This document shows positions 31,822 through 43,195 of a stretch of DNA of 64,000 nt, one piece after another (position 1 is the stretch's first letter; the number at the start of each line of letters is the position of its first letter). The notes under the pieces are model-generated. The model was not told where the DNA came from, ran no database searches, and was given only the letters and a program-made list of their open reading frames with translations. This stretch comes from Ilex aquifolium (lineage: Eukaryota > Streptophyta > Magnoliopsida > Aquifoliales > Aquifoliaceae). The DNA lies in assembly GCA_951799425.1 (NCBI GenBank), contig OX637392.1, positions 55,008,093 through 55,072,092 of the forward strand. The letters run 5' to 3'. The position numbers and the translations under genes are program-made.

Positions 31822-32204
31822 TTGAAGATGGATGGCACCATACACAAAAATACAAAACCTATAAACTTGGTTGGTTTTTTAGAAACATCGCCAGCAAATT
31901 CTTCCAGATTAACAGTACCATGTGGGGGAGCTCTATACCACCCATCTAATGGTTAGTAGCAAGTCCCATCTCCCCTTTCATTCCCCCCTCAAAACGACAC
32001 TGTTCCATTCAATCATTCCTAACCAAAAAAGTCCTCCATACCTACATAGCTTTACTTTTATTTTGATTTTGATTTTGATTTTGATTTTTTTTTCTTTTTT
32101 CTTCTTTTCCGACTTGAATCGTGCCATTATAAATTCATATTAAATTTTATCATATATTATCTTAAATTTTCATCATATTTATATCCTCTCTATCTAATTA
32201 CTCA
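31822..32204. other. Intergenic stretch with (GATTTT)n
   Basis: No gene. A (GATTTT)n microsatellite with about five units lies at 32058-32088, followed by T-rich text. Confidence 0.5.
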
Positions 32205-32398
32205 AGTCTAGTTCACAGAAACCTGCAACTTCCAAGCATTCAGACCGGAGTTAGTTCAATTTCTCATCAAAAAATATACTCTTGCTTTGTTTTTTCAGGG
32301 GATATATCATTAAACTAGTTCGAGTTGCGATAGTCAGTTCAGAACTCGAATGAGTAGTCGGTGCAAGTCTAACAACTCTGTAAAAGAAATTAGAAAAA
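32205..32398 (+). mobile_element. Possible SINE family B fragment
   Basis: The 3' part, 'gagtagtcggtgcaagtcta' then 'acaactctgtaaaagaaa', resembles the 3' end of the SINE at 37049-37253 ('aatagtcagtacaaatct'). 'ggagttagttcaatttctc' may be a B-box remnant. Both ends are uncertain. Confidence 0.4.
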
Positions 32399-32679
32399 CC
32401 CCCCTAACAACATTAAAGTTTCAATTATTTCTTGATTGTGCCATATTGGTTTTTGTTGAGATAAGTCGAACTTATTTGAGTGAAGTCACACGTTCCTAAG
32501 TCTAAACAAATCAAGGTCGAAATAAAACCCGAGTTGTGCTCGAACTGGTTGGATCATTTTACCGTATCACGAGAGACGTGAATTATATTTGTTAATGGGA
32601 TTTATGAAAAATTTACCACCCACATTAGGTTGGTGGTGCAATTATATCTTCCACCATTTGCAAGTAGCATTAAAAGTTC

Positions 32680-32896
32680 ACCAAAGAACAGAAAATTTAA
32701 TTATGGTGCATTTAAGAATTACCAAAGAACAGAAAATTTAATTATGGTGCATTTAAGAATTACCAAAGAACAGACAATTTAATTATTCTACATTTAAGAT
32801 TTACAAAAGAATATACAATTTAATTATTCTACATTTAGTATTTACCTAACATCAGACATTTTAATTTCTTTCATTAAAGCTTTACCTAAGAACAAC
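32680..32896. repeat. 41-bp tandem repeat, about 5.3 copies
   Basis: Units start at about 32680, 32721, 32762, 32803, 32844 and 32884 with exact 41-bp spacing. Consensus is 'accaaagaacagaaaattta' followed by 'attatggtgcatttaagaat'. The first copies are nearly identical and later ones progressively diverge. Confidence 0.85.
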
Positions 32897-32911
32897 TAAT
32901 TCTGGAGTAGT

Positions 32912-33170
32912 CTATTGTACGGAAAAGAATTGGTACTGTATCGTTATTTATAATTTTTGTGGGTATTTTTATCACTTTTATAATATTTTTCGATAAGATT
33001 GGGCGTAAGACACCACAAAAATAATTTTAAAAAAAAAAAACTTAAAATTGTAAGAATACTACCCACAAAAATTATAAATTTTTTATTTGTAAAATAAATT
33101 ACAAAAATATCAATTAAATTATAAATTTTAGAGGTACGATACTATTTTTTTTTTTTTTTTGATACGGTAG
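32912..33170. mobile_element. MITE, CTACGGTATC subfamily, copy 3
   Basis: Right end GATACGGTAG is clear; left end TCTATTGTACGG is degenerate. Inner 'ggtactgtatcg' and 'ggtacgatactatt' mirror each other. The interior 'ttataatttttgtgggta' / 'acccacaaaaattataa' forms a long inverted pair. Confidence 0.6.
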
Positions 33171-33682
33171 TCTTCTTCACTAATTCTATTCAATTTCAGG
33201 TGAAAAAACAGCAATCAATTCGTTAGTTGTTTGTTTTACGGAACAGTTAAGTTTGTTATTTACATCAAGTGGGACCCTCCAAATATGGGGCCCACCCCCC
33301 ATGAAATAAATTCCTTTGAGTACACACATGGCGTGTATTCTAAAACACTCATGCACTTAACACTTATGTCCAATGCCCAATAATTACTCTCATTCGAAAA
33401 TTTAAGAAATTTCTCTTCACCTACTCCTATAATTCAAAACCGTAATTAAAATTGATTTATTTATAGCTAATAATGAGTTCTGAATTTCTTTTTTTTTTTT
33501 TTTTTGGAGATGTTAAGTTAATCAAGCGTGATACAATAATGTAGGTTTTATTTTTTAATATTTTTGTTTTCGATGAACTTTAAGATAATTAAAAGTTTTT
33601 TAATTCAATATCGGATTGTCGCAAATGATATATATTGTTAAACTTTTTTGATGAAACTAATTGCTCAAATTCATGAGAAATT
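33171..33682. other. Intergenic stretch without gene
   Basis: AT-rich; a T run at 33490-33505. No gene or element recognised. Confidence 0.5.
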
Positions 33683-33837
33683 CACTACAAAAATTAGGAT
33701 TTTTTGAGATAAGTTTTTTATGACGGCAGTGTTCACCGTCACAAAAAACTTTTTTCTCGTCCAAAACACATTTTTTTGTGACGGTGAATATTGCTATCAC
33801 AAAAAATTTATCTCAAAAAATCCTAATTCTTATAATG
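33683..33837. mobile_element. CACTA-like MITE with long hairpin, 155 bp
   Basis: Starts CACTACAAAAATTAGGATTT and ends with its near-complement (AAATCCTAATTCTTATAATG). The 21-bp block AATTAGGATTTTTTGAGATAA pairs perfectly with the right side apart from its own length. An inner pair 'gacggcagtgttcaccgtc' / 'gacggtgaatattgctatc' lengthens the stem. The CACTAC terminus is that of CACTA (CMC) elements; the flanks ATT and ATC are only a partial 3-bp duplication. Confidence 0.75.
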
Positions 33838-34431
33838 ATCGAGGGAACTCATAAGAGGAATTGTCTATGTGCTTGGTTAAGGCATTGTTACCAAATACAT
33901 GGTTACACATGAAAATACAATAAAATTCTGTTGCTAATTTGCAAAAAAGAAAAAGAAAATTAAGAACCATTGAGTGGGATGTCCTATTTGTCTATGACAT
34001 TGGCATGCACAAACATTACAATGATATGAGGCACTAACATGCGCCACCATTGCACATAATGGAATGGGTTTGGTGAGAAAATAATCACTTGTCTGACATT
34101 ACAAAATTACTGCTGGCATGGGATTGAAATTTTCAACCACCGGACACTCAATGGTGCACACATTATCATGCATGGGATTGAATATGCTGCAACAATAATT
34201 CTCAATGGTAAATCTTGATATCTTAATTTTATTTTTTATTATCATATCGAAAAATAATTATTTATTATAAATCTTGATTTGATCCATTTGTAACCACTGA
34301 TCATGAAATAAAATAATAAACAATAAAATTTTGTATATGTTACTTTGTAATTCGATTATAAAAAAAAAGAACGAAAGATTATTTTTTGGTACTAAAACGT
34401 AGTCACATGTGCATCTACACAACCACATGCA
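33838..34431. other. Intergenic stretch without gene
   Basis: AT-rich, with short inexact duplications of 'ggcatgggattgaa' near 34117 and 34170. No gene recognised. Confidence 0.45.
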
Positions 34432-34648
34432 ATGGATAGTTCAAATTGTAATATAGACAAGCTGTAAATTCAGACATTCTGAATTCGAATTTTGACAACT
34501 CCTTAGAAATAAGCCATTATGGATAAATTCTTCATGAATATCCTAGTCCCGGTATGAATGATTTGTCTTTTACTGGACCAAGAAAGGAATTAGTCAAAGT
34601 ATACGTAAGTTAACCCAAACACCCCTTATCGTTGAAACAAAAAAAAAA
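34432..34648 (+). mobile_element. tRNA-derived SINE, family A, copy 6
   Basis: A-box-like 'atagttcaaattgtaatata', B-box region 'gaattcgaattttgacaact', body 'cctagtcccggtatgaatga' and 'gtatacgtaagttaaccc', and a poly(A) tail to 34648. Plus orientation. Confidence 0.75.
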
Positions 34649-35326
34649 TTTGCACCTACACCTAGACATGACCACTCAAATATGTGTAAATATTGGGGGA
34701 TAAATCTGCAGCAAATAAAAGCCATGTTTGGATAAAAGTAAATGGTCAAAATTGAAGAAATATTACTCATAATCACTGTTCTAATCTAATTCCATCCTTC
34801 AATGCATGGATGAAAACTATGTTATGACCTAAATGACCTCTCATGTCTCAAAAATTAGAATTTCTATAATTGATTTTATGTGATGTTTGATATGAATACA
34901 AGCATTTTTTTTTTTTTTTGAGTGTTAGGAGTTCCCTCTCCATGAGAATATATATTTTTTTGCATTTTTTTAATTCCTCTGATAGGCCGATTGAGAAGAT
35001 TCGCTCTCCTAAATTCAAATCCTAAATCTACCTCTGACATTAAATTTAAATAAATAAAAATGGGAAGCCTTCGAATCGTCTATCATTGAAATTTACGACT
35101 TTAGGAAATTGAATGATCAAATAGACCAAAATGAACTATCATTATGATCATAGACATATTGGGAGAAAATCCTCAAGGCAATCTTTGCTTGAATGGATCA
35201 ATTCAACCATGTTTCTATCTTGTGAGCTTATATAATATCCACAGTTTTATGTTGGGTGAAAAATATTAAAATTTTCTTATGTGGGGGTAAAAAGGGAGAA
35301 TAGTTTTAAGTTCCTTCAAAATGTTC
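34649..35326. other. Intergenic stretch without gene
   Basis: AT-rich, T run near 34904-34919. No gene recognised. Confidence 0.5.
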
Positions 35327-35500
35327 TTTTTTTTTTATTCAACGATCATGCATGTTCGGACCAGCTTACGCACACCTTGACTAATCCCTTCTCCAGTTCG
35401 GTCAAAGGCATGCCTTCCACACTGTGACTAGGTATTCATGAGGGATAAATCCCTCTGGATTTACAGCTCGTTCATATTACTATTTAAACTATCCTTAAGG
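35327..35500 (-). mobile_element. SINE family A, copy 7
   Basis: T run 35327-35336, then 'caccttgactaatccct' and 'ccttccacactgtgactagg' (plus strand). A deletion has removed the B-box region. Minus orientation. Confidence 0.65.
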
Positions 35501-37034
35501 TTAGTTACTTCAAAATATTCAAAAAAACCTAATATTCACCATCAACGTCCTTTTCACCAGTCCTCCTCATGGCTTGATTATCATCCATCTCCCTCACATT
35601 GCCATCACTCCACAATGGGGAGTAGTGAAGGCAGGCCAAAATGGGACCATCCTCCCTTGAGGATGAAGAATCTCTTTCTTAATTTTCTTCTCAACTGTTA
35701 TTTTCATACATCGATATCATAAAACTCCTAAACTTTGTTTTCCTCGACCAATCACGTGATTTTCGACTTATGGTCAACATATGAAATTTGAATACATGTA
35801 ATCATTCATAAACCAAACATATTAGATGATCTAGGATTGTGATACAAGTCATAGTAGACCTCGAGGTGCTGATCCTTAAAAGTCTTCACGAAGGTGTCAA
35901 AACTCTTAATTTTTATTGCGATAAAGAAAAATATATAGTAGCAATTCAACCCAATTGAAGTCATCACGATTCAGTAAAGCCAATATTAGCAATCAATAAG
36001 ATCTAAAAATTTAAGATCGACTCTATTATACTATAACTTAATTTTTTTTAGCTGTAACTCAACATACTGAATCATAACTCTCGATACATTACCGAAGAAT
36101 CTATTGTGATGAACATGAGTAATTCTCTCCAACTAGAAGAGAGAACATCAACCCTAAATAAATGTCATGCTTGCAAGACAACCATGCCAAAACCCTTTTT
36201 TGTATGAACAACATACTGGTGAAACTTGTACCAAACACATACTCATTTTCTTTTAGCCAATGTTGTATGGACTTTGCTTTCACCAAATTGTTCAAATAGT
36301 TTCCTCTCTTTCTTTTCCAGTGTTGTCAATTTTCATCTTCCATAAAAGCAATTCTATTTTTCTCATGAACAGCCTGAAAGTGCAGCAGACCAATCATATG
36401 CACTCCAATACCCTAAAAAAGTGACATAACGCATTGTTTCTTCTTCTTTAATTAAGTCTAAAAAGATGACATAATGCATTGTTTCGTCTTCTTTAATTAA
36501 GTATTTTTGAAGATAAATGCCCATCCGTTCAAGCAATCGATAAGGTATGCACGGAAATGCACTTATTGGGGTAAAATAGTGTACCATTTCACTCTCTCAA
36601 GTTCCTCTATGGACAAAAGTCTTGTGCATTCGATGTGATTTCTTACTCGATATCTGCGTTAAAATAGTTATTTTGCCTTTCAAATTTACAATAAAAGGGT
36701 AATAAATAATAAGACATTCTTACTAGGGCACTTTCTGATTGGTCACCATCACCTTCTATTGTTGATATAAACACCATTAATGCAATAGAAAGCTGAAGAA
36801 CTTTACTTACAGTTTAGTAGGACATGGATGGAATGGAATTCCCCATGCCACAATCCACTAAGTTTTCAATGCATTTGTACGATTATTGAAGATGGCATTC
36901 CTCTAAAGTAGATACTTCATACATGACACATGTGTTGCAATATGCTTCACTCATCTCATTTAAACCATTAAATCAAAGTTTTTTTTTTTTTTGAAGTTGT
37001 TGAGGTTGTCCATTATTGTACATATATAAGCATT
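35501..37034. other. Intergenic stretch without supported gene
   Basis: Short frames exist but none resembles a known protein. A 45-bp direct duplication built on 'gacataacgcattgtttc' and 'cttctttaattaagt' lies at 36423-36512. Confidence 0.5.
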
Positions 37035-37048
37035 AAAATAAAAATGTT

Positions 37049-37253
37049 AACTCTTATGGGTGGTTCAGTGATTGAGTCTAGTCTTTGATCACTCAGAGGT
37101 CTCAGGTTCAATTCCTTCCCACACTTTCTAAGGGTTAGTCATCCTTGTCTTTTAGAGACAATCTCTAACACAGCTCAAGCCACGATGGCCAGCTGCTGAG
37201 CCCGATAAAATAGTCAGTACAAATCTGAACACCCAGTAGTAAGAAAAAAAATT
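37049..37253 (+). mobile_element. tRNA-derived SINE, family B
   Basis: A box 'gggtggttcagtgattgag', B box 'caggttcaattccttccc' and a 3' poly(A) tail at 37243-37252. Flanked by an imperfect 14-bp target duplication, AAAATAAAAATGTT (37035-37048) against AAAACAAAAATGTT (37254-37267). About 205 bp. Its body differs from family A. Confidence 0.8.
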
Positions 37254-37267
37254 AAAACAAAAATGTT

Positions 37268-38516
37268 GGTAGCGTAAATCTCTAGGATTTGTCTAAGAGC
37301 ATATTTGAATTCAAAACCTCTAGTATGGTAAATTAGGCTCCTTACCAACATATGTGTCCCATGAGGTTAAGTCACTTTTCTAATAACTACTGAAAAAAGG
37401 ACCAAAGATAAGAGCGTCTTCTCTTAGGTTTCTTCCTCCTGTACCCCGCTGTCGCCCTAGAACAGCAAAGTAAAAATTTGGAAATTAGCACAAAATACAA
37501 ATATGTCAATTGAATTTATTTTTTTCGGGTCTTTTTGTTGTAGTTTTCTTTCCTTTGCACCAATTAAAGGACCAAGAAGATAAGAAAAACAATGCTAAAT
37601 TAATACTCTTAATTTATGTGTTGATCTAAGTTATTTCATCTAATAAAAGTTGAAAAAAGTTTATCAAACCAAATTAACAATGATAAAGCAATAGGAAAGT
37701 AGAGTAAATAAAATAGTTTTCCAGCCTACTTGATGCTAGTAGTGGTCCTGCCAAAAAAGGACCCAATTCAGCACCTTCCTAATTCAATGATGATCTATAG
37801 TCCTTACTACATTTTTAAAATCTCATAAAAACAATTATAAGACTGCCATCAACCTTTGAATTCTGGGATTTTCAAGGTGGAACTCACCATGGGAGATCTT
37901 TTGGACCCCATTACCATGGCTTTTTTGCAAACTTTGAGGCAAGAATGTACCCTAATGCAGTATAAACTAAGGTACATTACATATTAAAAAGGCACAAAAA
38001 GGCTATGGTGGCACCAACCCATTTGAGTCTGTTCCTCACTAGACTCATGATTGTTATCTTATGGTTCAACCCCACCTCTCTCCCATGCCACCACCTCCCA
38101 CAGTTCTCACCACTTCCCACTGTTCTCACCACTTTTGGGGAAGAAAAGTCATGCTTTGCATCTGTTGTGGGAAATTCTTCTTTTTCCTATCTTGCATGAC
38201 TTTCTCTTCTTTTGTTACAAACCCCATCTCTTTCATACTTTGTGAATCATTAGTGGTGGTAGACTTGGGAATATTCACAAAAACAAAACAAAAAAATCTT
38301 TCTTTTCTTTTCTTTTCTTTTTTTTTATAAAAAACAAAGATCATCTTAGTCATGCTACAGAAGTCTTTAAACTTCTTTAAACTTGTTATACAAATGGAAG
38401 TTCCAGATATGCATACCCACCCACACCCCAAGCATAATAGTTAGATCAGTTAAAATCTTTCAATTCGGGCTACTTTGACCAGTATATTGTTGTATTAATA
38501 TCGTTTTAAGGATGCG
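37268..38516. other. Intergenic stretch without supported gene
   Basis: No gene recognised. C- and T-rich text at 38070-38140 gives small proline/serine frames that I regard as chance. Confidence 0.5.
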
Positions 38517-38523
38517 TTTTTTT

Positions 38524-38554
<31 letters not shown>

Positions 38555-38561
38555 GGGGGGG
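38517..38561. repeat. Poly(T)-poly(G) block
   Basis: About 17 T (38517-38533) followed by 28 G (38534-38561). Such a G run can form a quadruplex in DNA or RNA, and its exact length is unreliable in any assembly. Confidence 0.9.
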
Positions 38562-38829
38562 ATGCTGGGGGAATTGCTGAGGATGGGCTTGAAGCACATG
38601 TTTTCAATATGTAACAGGCTGTTTACAACCATGTTCAGATTTTTTACAATTCTTTTGAACTTTTGACTAAGTGAACATATTGAACTTATATTTCACTTTG
38701 CAACTCACATTGCCATAAATATTCTTCTTTGGAAAGCCAATCAGTGCAACATTTACTGACCATTTGTAACTTTAACAGGATATAGCCCATCAACCCCTTG
38801 AAAGGTGTACACTACATGGTTCCTACATC
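38562..38829. other. Short intergenic stretch
   Basis: No gene recognised. Confidence 0.45.
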
Positions 38830-39148
38830 TAGGGCCGATAATTGAGCCGAGTTATTCGGGGTTGGTTCAAATTGAACTCGACTCAAGCTCAACTCATGTT
38901 TTAAACAAGCAAAGTTTGAACAATTTTTTAAACTCGTTTAAAAAAAAAAAACCTAAAAGGCTCGGCTCAAACACGCAAAACTCGGCTCTTTTATATGTAA
39001 AATACGTGAGCTCATTCGGATTCGGTTCATTTTGGGCTCGACTCATTTTCTAAAATTATTTTCTAAATAATTTTGTAGGCTCGTTTAAAAAAATGAGTTC
39101 GACAAACTCGGCTCGAACTCACAAAGTTTGACTCGATTATCAACCCTA
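38830..39148. mobile_element. hAT-type MITE (GATAATCGAG family), copy 3, 319 bp
   Basis: Left end TAGGGCCGATAATTGAGCC, right end CTCGATTATCAACCCTA. The interior is of the same design as copies at 17751 and 29021. Flanking 8-mers do not match, so the target duplication has decayed or the site was altered. Confidence 0.75.
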
Positions 39149-39735
39149 CATATATGGTCTAGAGGTACTATTTATCTTTTTTTGCTCTACTTGTAGATGA
39201 TTTGATTAAACACATGCAGAATACGGTTTCGATATATCCTCTATTTGTCGATGATTATTTTGAACAATTTGGAACGTAAAACATGAATCAACACTTGATT
39301 GATGAATTCGGGGAATCTCTGGAATTAAGTGTTTAGAATAAGTAGAAAAATAAAGAGAAAGTGAATACTGAAAACTAAGACATAAAAAAAAAAGTCGTTG
39401 GCAGCGCCTTGAGGGTCATGAGTGATTTATCTCTCGTGAATTCTCTAATCTTGGTATAGATGACTTGTCTTTAACCAAACTGAAGAGATGATTAATCGAG
39501 GTCTATTAAATTGGCTTGTTCAAGTAAAAAAGTGCTTTGACATATTATGCAATGAATGAGTACAGGTAGGTCTCTGGCCAAACCCAAAAAAAAATCAATG
39601 AGTGCTGGTAAAAAATAGAAGGGAAAATTTATATATTGGTCATTAAGGTCAACTAGGCTCTATGGGGTTAGAATATAGGGTAAACAAAGCCCCTAGTGTT
39701 CTTAAAACGAGTATAATCGAGATGATAATGTTAAC
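39149..39735. other. Intergenic stretch with SINE fragment
   Basis: Between 39396 and 39530 there is a 5'-truncated family A SINE in plus orientation ('ctctaatcttggtatagat', 'aagagatgattaatcgagg'). The rest is AT-rich without a gene. Confidence 0.55.
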
Positions 39736-40294
39736 TAGGGGTGTTCAAATTTTTGACTAACCGCAAGTTCATACCCTACCCGATCCTATCCTACCCTACT
39801 GAACGGTTAGCCGCAAAAATCGGGTAGGAATGCGGAAGAGTTTTTGGTCTTCCGATTAAATCGGGTAGGAATGCGGAAGAGCTATCAATTTCCGCATTCC
39901 TACCCTACCCTACCCGCATTAATTAATTAATATGATTTTAATGTATTTCATATGGTTTAAACTTAAATTAATTGTTATTGTATTTGTGTAACAATTTTGG
40001 TAGATTGATGTTCACACTTTCTTGTGTTTTATTATAATTGTTGTTGTAGTTGTTTTAGATTTTAGTGTTATTGATTTATTGTGTTGTTAAATTGGTGCAT
40101 TCAAAAATTAATAGTTACAAAAGTGTTTATCCGATTTCCTACCCGACTTCCTACCTGATTAATCGGGTAGGAAGTCGGGTAGGAATACCACACATGTCGG
40201 GTAAGGTAGGCCAAGAAAAAATTCGTCCGCAAAGTATCGGGTAGGAAGACGGAATAACATATTTCCTACCCGTAGGGTAGGGTAAACACCCCTA
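39736..40294. mobile_element. Non-autonomous hAT element, 559 bp
   Basis: Begins TAGGGGTGTTCAAATT and ends GGGTAAACACCCCTA. A perfect 8-bp target duplication ATGTTAAC lies at 39728-39735 and 40295-40302. Subterminal regions contain repeated 'cctaccctaccc' and 'gggtaggaatgcgg' / 'gggtaggaagtcgg' words in both orientations, likely transposase-binding sites. No coding sequence. Confidence 0.9.
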
Positions 40295-40302
40295 ATGTTA
40301 AC

Positions 40303-41167
40303 ATCGATATGTAGTAAGTAAGCGGTTGAGAAATGCTTTTTAGATGGTTATTTGATACCATTCGAATGTAACTCACAAAGAGGGGGGGGAGGGGGTATGG
40401 GTGATGCAGGGAAGCGGATAAAAACACGGGTATAATGAATAAGAAGGGAATAATGAAACTAAACTGTTGATTTGCGCATAAATATCGGTTAGATTCTTAC
40501 TCTAGGTCTATTGATTCCGCAGAATACAAGTTCTAAAGGCTTCATTTGATCTGTTAATTCCTAAGAATACCAGAATAATTAGAAGAAAAGAGACAACTCT
40601 CTCAATACTATATTAATTCATCCAAAAGCTGTTTTGCCCTAGGCTTACAAGAGTTTATATAATAAGAAAAAACTCTAAATCAACTAAGAAACTAGAATCC
40701 TAATTAGATTAAAAAATAAAATCTTAATTAAACCAATAAATAAAATAAATTAGTTTTCTAATTAAATTAAGAAATACAATAAAATCTCCTAAATTTTTCT
40801 AAATGAATGGCATTGACCGCGTTCAAATACTTAAATTCTTGTCATTTATTCTGCATCAAAGGGCTTGGGACCTCATTTCACCCAATGCCTTCTATCAATT
40901 TGGAAAATTTCATGTGGTCATAAGAAGGTTGGGCAAACTTCTCAAATATCTAAGAGAAGTAATTCACAGTCCAAGAAGGACAAAGAGAATCAGTAACTCA
41001 GTTATAAAAGAGATACTCATACACCAACTCCTTCACCACAATAATGTTGCTAATTATTGTGTCATGTTCTAGAACTGATCACCCAAAAGTTCCAAAATAG
41101 AACTTAAAATATATATATGTCAAGCTCATAGGAGTCCAAATACTCATGCAAACTGTCTCTTTCTCTC

Positions 41168-41205
<38 letters not shown>

Positions 41206-42034
41206 CCAACGAACGAAGCATAGAAAAAGCAAGCATGAAAGGCCTTTGATGGAGAGAGTCAAGTCTACTCAATGGAAGGCCCACTGGCAAAAAAATTTCC
41301 TTCAAAACAAATCAAAAGCAACAGCAACCTTAGATGGACAAGTGATTGATGGATATATATATATGTGGTCACACTTGCATATGATTTTGTTTCGTCTTGT
41401 TGTTTACTCTTATCCCTTCTGGCATTTTTGTCCTTGGTAGAATCATGGAAAATGGAATATGATGGGTAAAAATGCAAAGCTTTCGGAGATTAACATAGCA
41501 TGTGAAGAAAAAACCCAAAACTAAATCGTCAAACTAGTTCGATGGTTTAAAGTTGTGGTATCGATTATCGACTCAGAGAGTTCTGAAACACATCGGTCGC
41601 GACGTGGAGATGACGTATCGGACGATATGACCTAAAAGAAAATATTGAACATAACGAGAGATTTAGATCATATCGTGATGACAATGAACTATATCGACCG
41701 ATTCAATGATGATATTTCAGCAACTCAGTCGAGTCGTGACTCGACCGACTCGTATAAATATCAACCGATATTTTGAACCATTTCAAATTATAAGACTTTA
41801 GCGATTAGTACAGAGTCCCAAGTCTGAGTGTGGCAAGGGATACCTTTTTACCTAAGGCCTATAAACAATTAGGTGCATTCAACTTTTGCATTGGGATTTT
41901 AAATCTAAATGTCACGTTATTAGGATGACTCTCGATAGAAGAAAAAAAAATTGAGAGAAAAATTTCAAGTATAGTATTAGTAGTATTTAGCTAGTTTGAA
42001 GGGGATGAAAGTGACCTATCTTTTGAGGGAACTT
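40303..42034. other. Intergenic stretch without supported gene
   Basis: G-rich patch at 40381-40396 and a (GA)n microsatellite at 41170-41202. A small frame at 40803-41072 (89 codons, plus) and another at 41246-41440 have no recognisable similarity. The AT-rich, intron-like text at 40430-40800 might be an LTR relic but no TG..CA ends with a duplication were found. Confidence 0.45.
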
Positions 42035-42875
42035 CTACGGTACCATTTTTGAGAACGGTACCGAAAGTTATAATTGTTTAAGGTTAAATTATAATTTTGT
42101 TGAAGTGTAAGTGACAACTTCAAAAGGAATGATCGATTATGTAAGGTTGAGATCGATACCATGTTTTTCATGATCGATCATGAGTTTCTGTGATCGATCA
42201 TGACCTCCCTTGAGCAATTGTAACTGATGGGTCAGGCCCAAGGGCCCAACTCAGGTTATAAGTGCAGCTTGAATAAAGAGTCCAACTAGACAAATGGGTC
42301 CAACCCAAAAGAAGTCCACGCCCGGTCAGGCTCTGCAGGGTTCGAGGAGCTACATCACCAAGGAGTAGGCTCATCCACGCCGCCTTAGAAAAAGTCAACC
42401 ACGTCATCTTTGACCTGATCTTAGGGGGAGCTCCGTAACTACCTCAGCCGTTGAGAGAACAACGCCAGCTCCACCAAGTTATCTATTTAGTTACTGAAAA
42501 GGCGTCTCAATCTGTTAAAAGACACTATAAATTGTAAGTCCCGTCAATACTTGGGGGACATCGAGTACATCTGTTATCACTCTCATCTCTCTCTCCTAGT
42601 TTGTACATCTGTTGCTCTCTCTTGATCTCCTTACACTCCTCGAAGTAATAAAACGTCAGACCATCCTATCCCTTTATAGTGGAGTAGGTCACGTTGACCG
42701 AACCACTCTACATCTTTGTCTTGCTTGCATTACTCTCTTTCTACTTAATTACTGCATTAATCATTAATTACTTGACAGGTGGTGTATAAAATTAATTTGT
42801 GCATCATCAATAACTTCTCTTTTCAAAGTTATAACCGGCAGTACCAATACCAAAATTTTTTTTTTGAGTACGCTA
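42035..42875. mobile_element. MITE, CTACGGTACC family, copy 4, split by a solo LTR
   Basis: Left end CTACGGTACC at 42035-42044; the right part near 42840-42875 ('ggcagtaccaatacc', 'gagtacgctag') is degenerate. The interior before and after the LTR, 'gagcaattgtaac' and 'ataacttctctttt', joins to the family phrase 'gttgtaacttctc'. This shows the solo LTR at 42225-42809 landed inside an older MITE. Confidence 0.65.
42225..42809 (+). repeat. Solo LTR related to the gag-only element
   Basis: Begins TGATGGGTCAGGCCCAAGGG and ends TTTGTGCATCATCA, with inverted ends TGATG/CATCA. Target duplication GTAAC (42220-42224) against ATAAC (42810-42814). Its text follows the minus-strand LTRs at 2035 and 5265: 'atctatttagttact', 'actataaattgtaagtccc', 'acttgacaggtggtgta'. 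No internal sequence remains. Confidence 0.85.
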
Positions 42876-43187
42876 GGGTTTCCCATCTTTTGAAGCATGA
42901 AATACAACCAAAAGTGATAGAAATGGTTGGCCTCAGAGTAGTACTTCCATGAGCATTCTTTTCATATGTGATCACTGCATGAACATGTTCATCACTCATA
43001 TGGAGTAGAAGTGCTTATATGAAAATTTTATTATTTTCCTTCTAATTGCATCATAAATTTTACAATACGATGATTCAGTAATTGCATCATATGGAGTATA
43101 CTTTTTTTTCGATTTTTTCAGTGATAGGTCATCCGTAAGTTAAAATGGAACCCATGTCACATAGTTGGTCCTCCATCAATTACAATA
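42876..43187. other. Short intergenic stretch
   Basis: No gene recognised; it borders the hAT element at 43196. Confidence 0.45.
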
Positions 43188-43195
43188 TGATGATT

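Noticed and set aside
40430-40800. Possible Copia LTR relic
   Set aside because: Text style is LTR-like, but no TG..CA ends with a matching 5-bp duplication were found.
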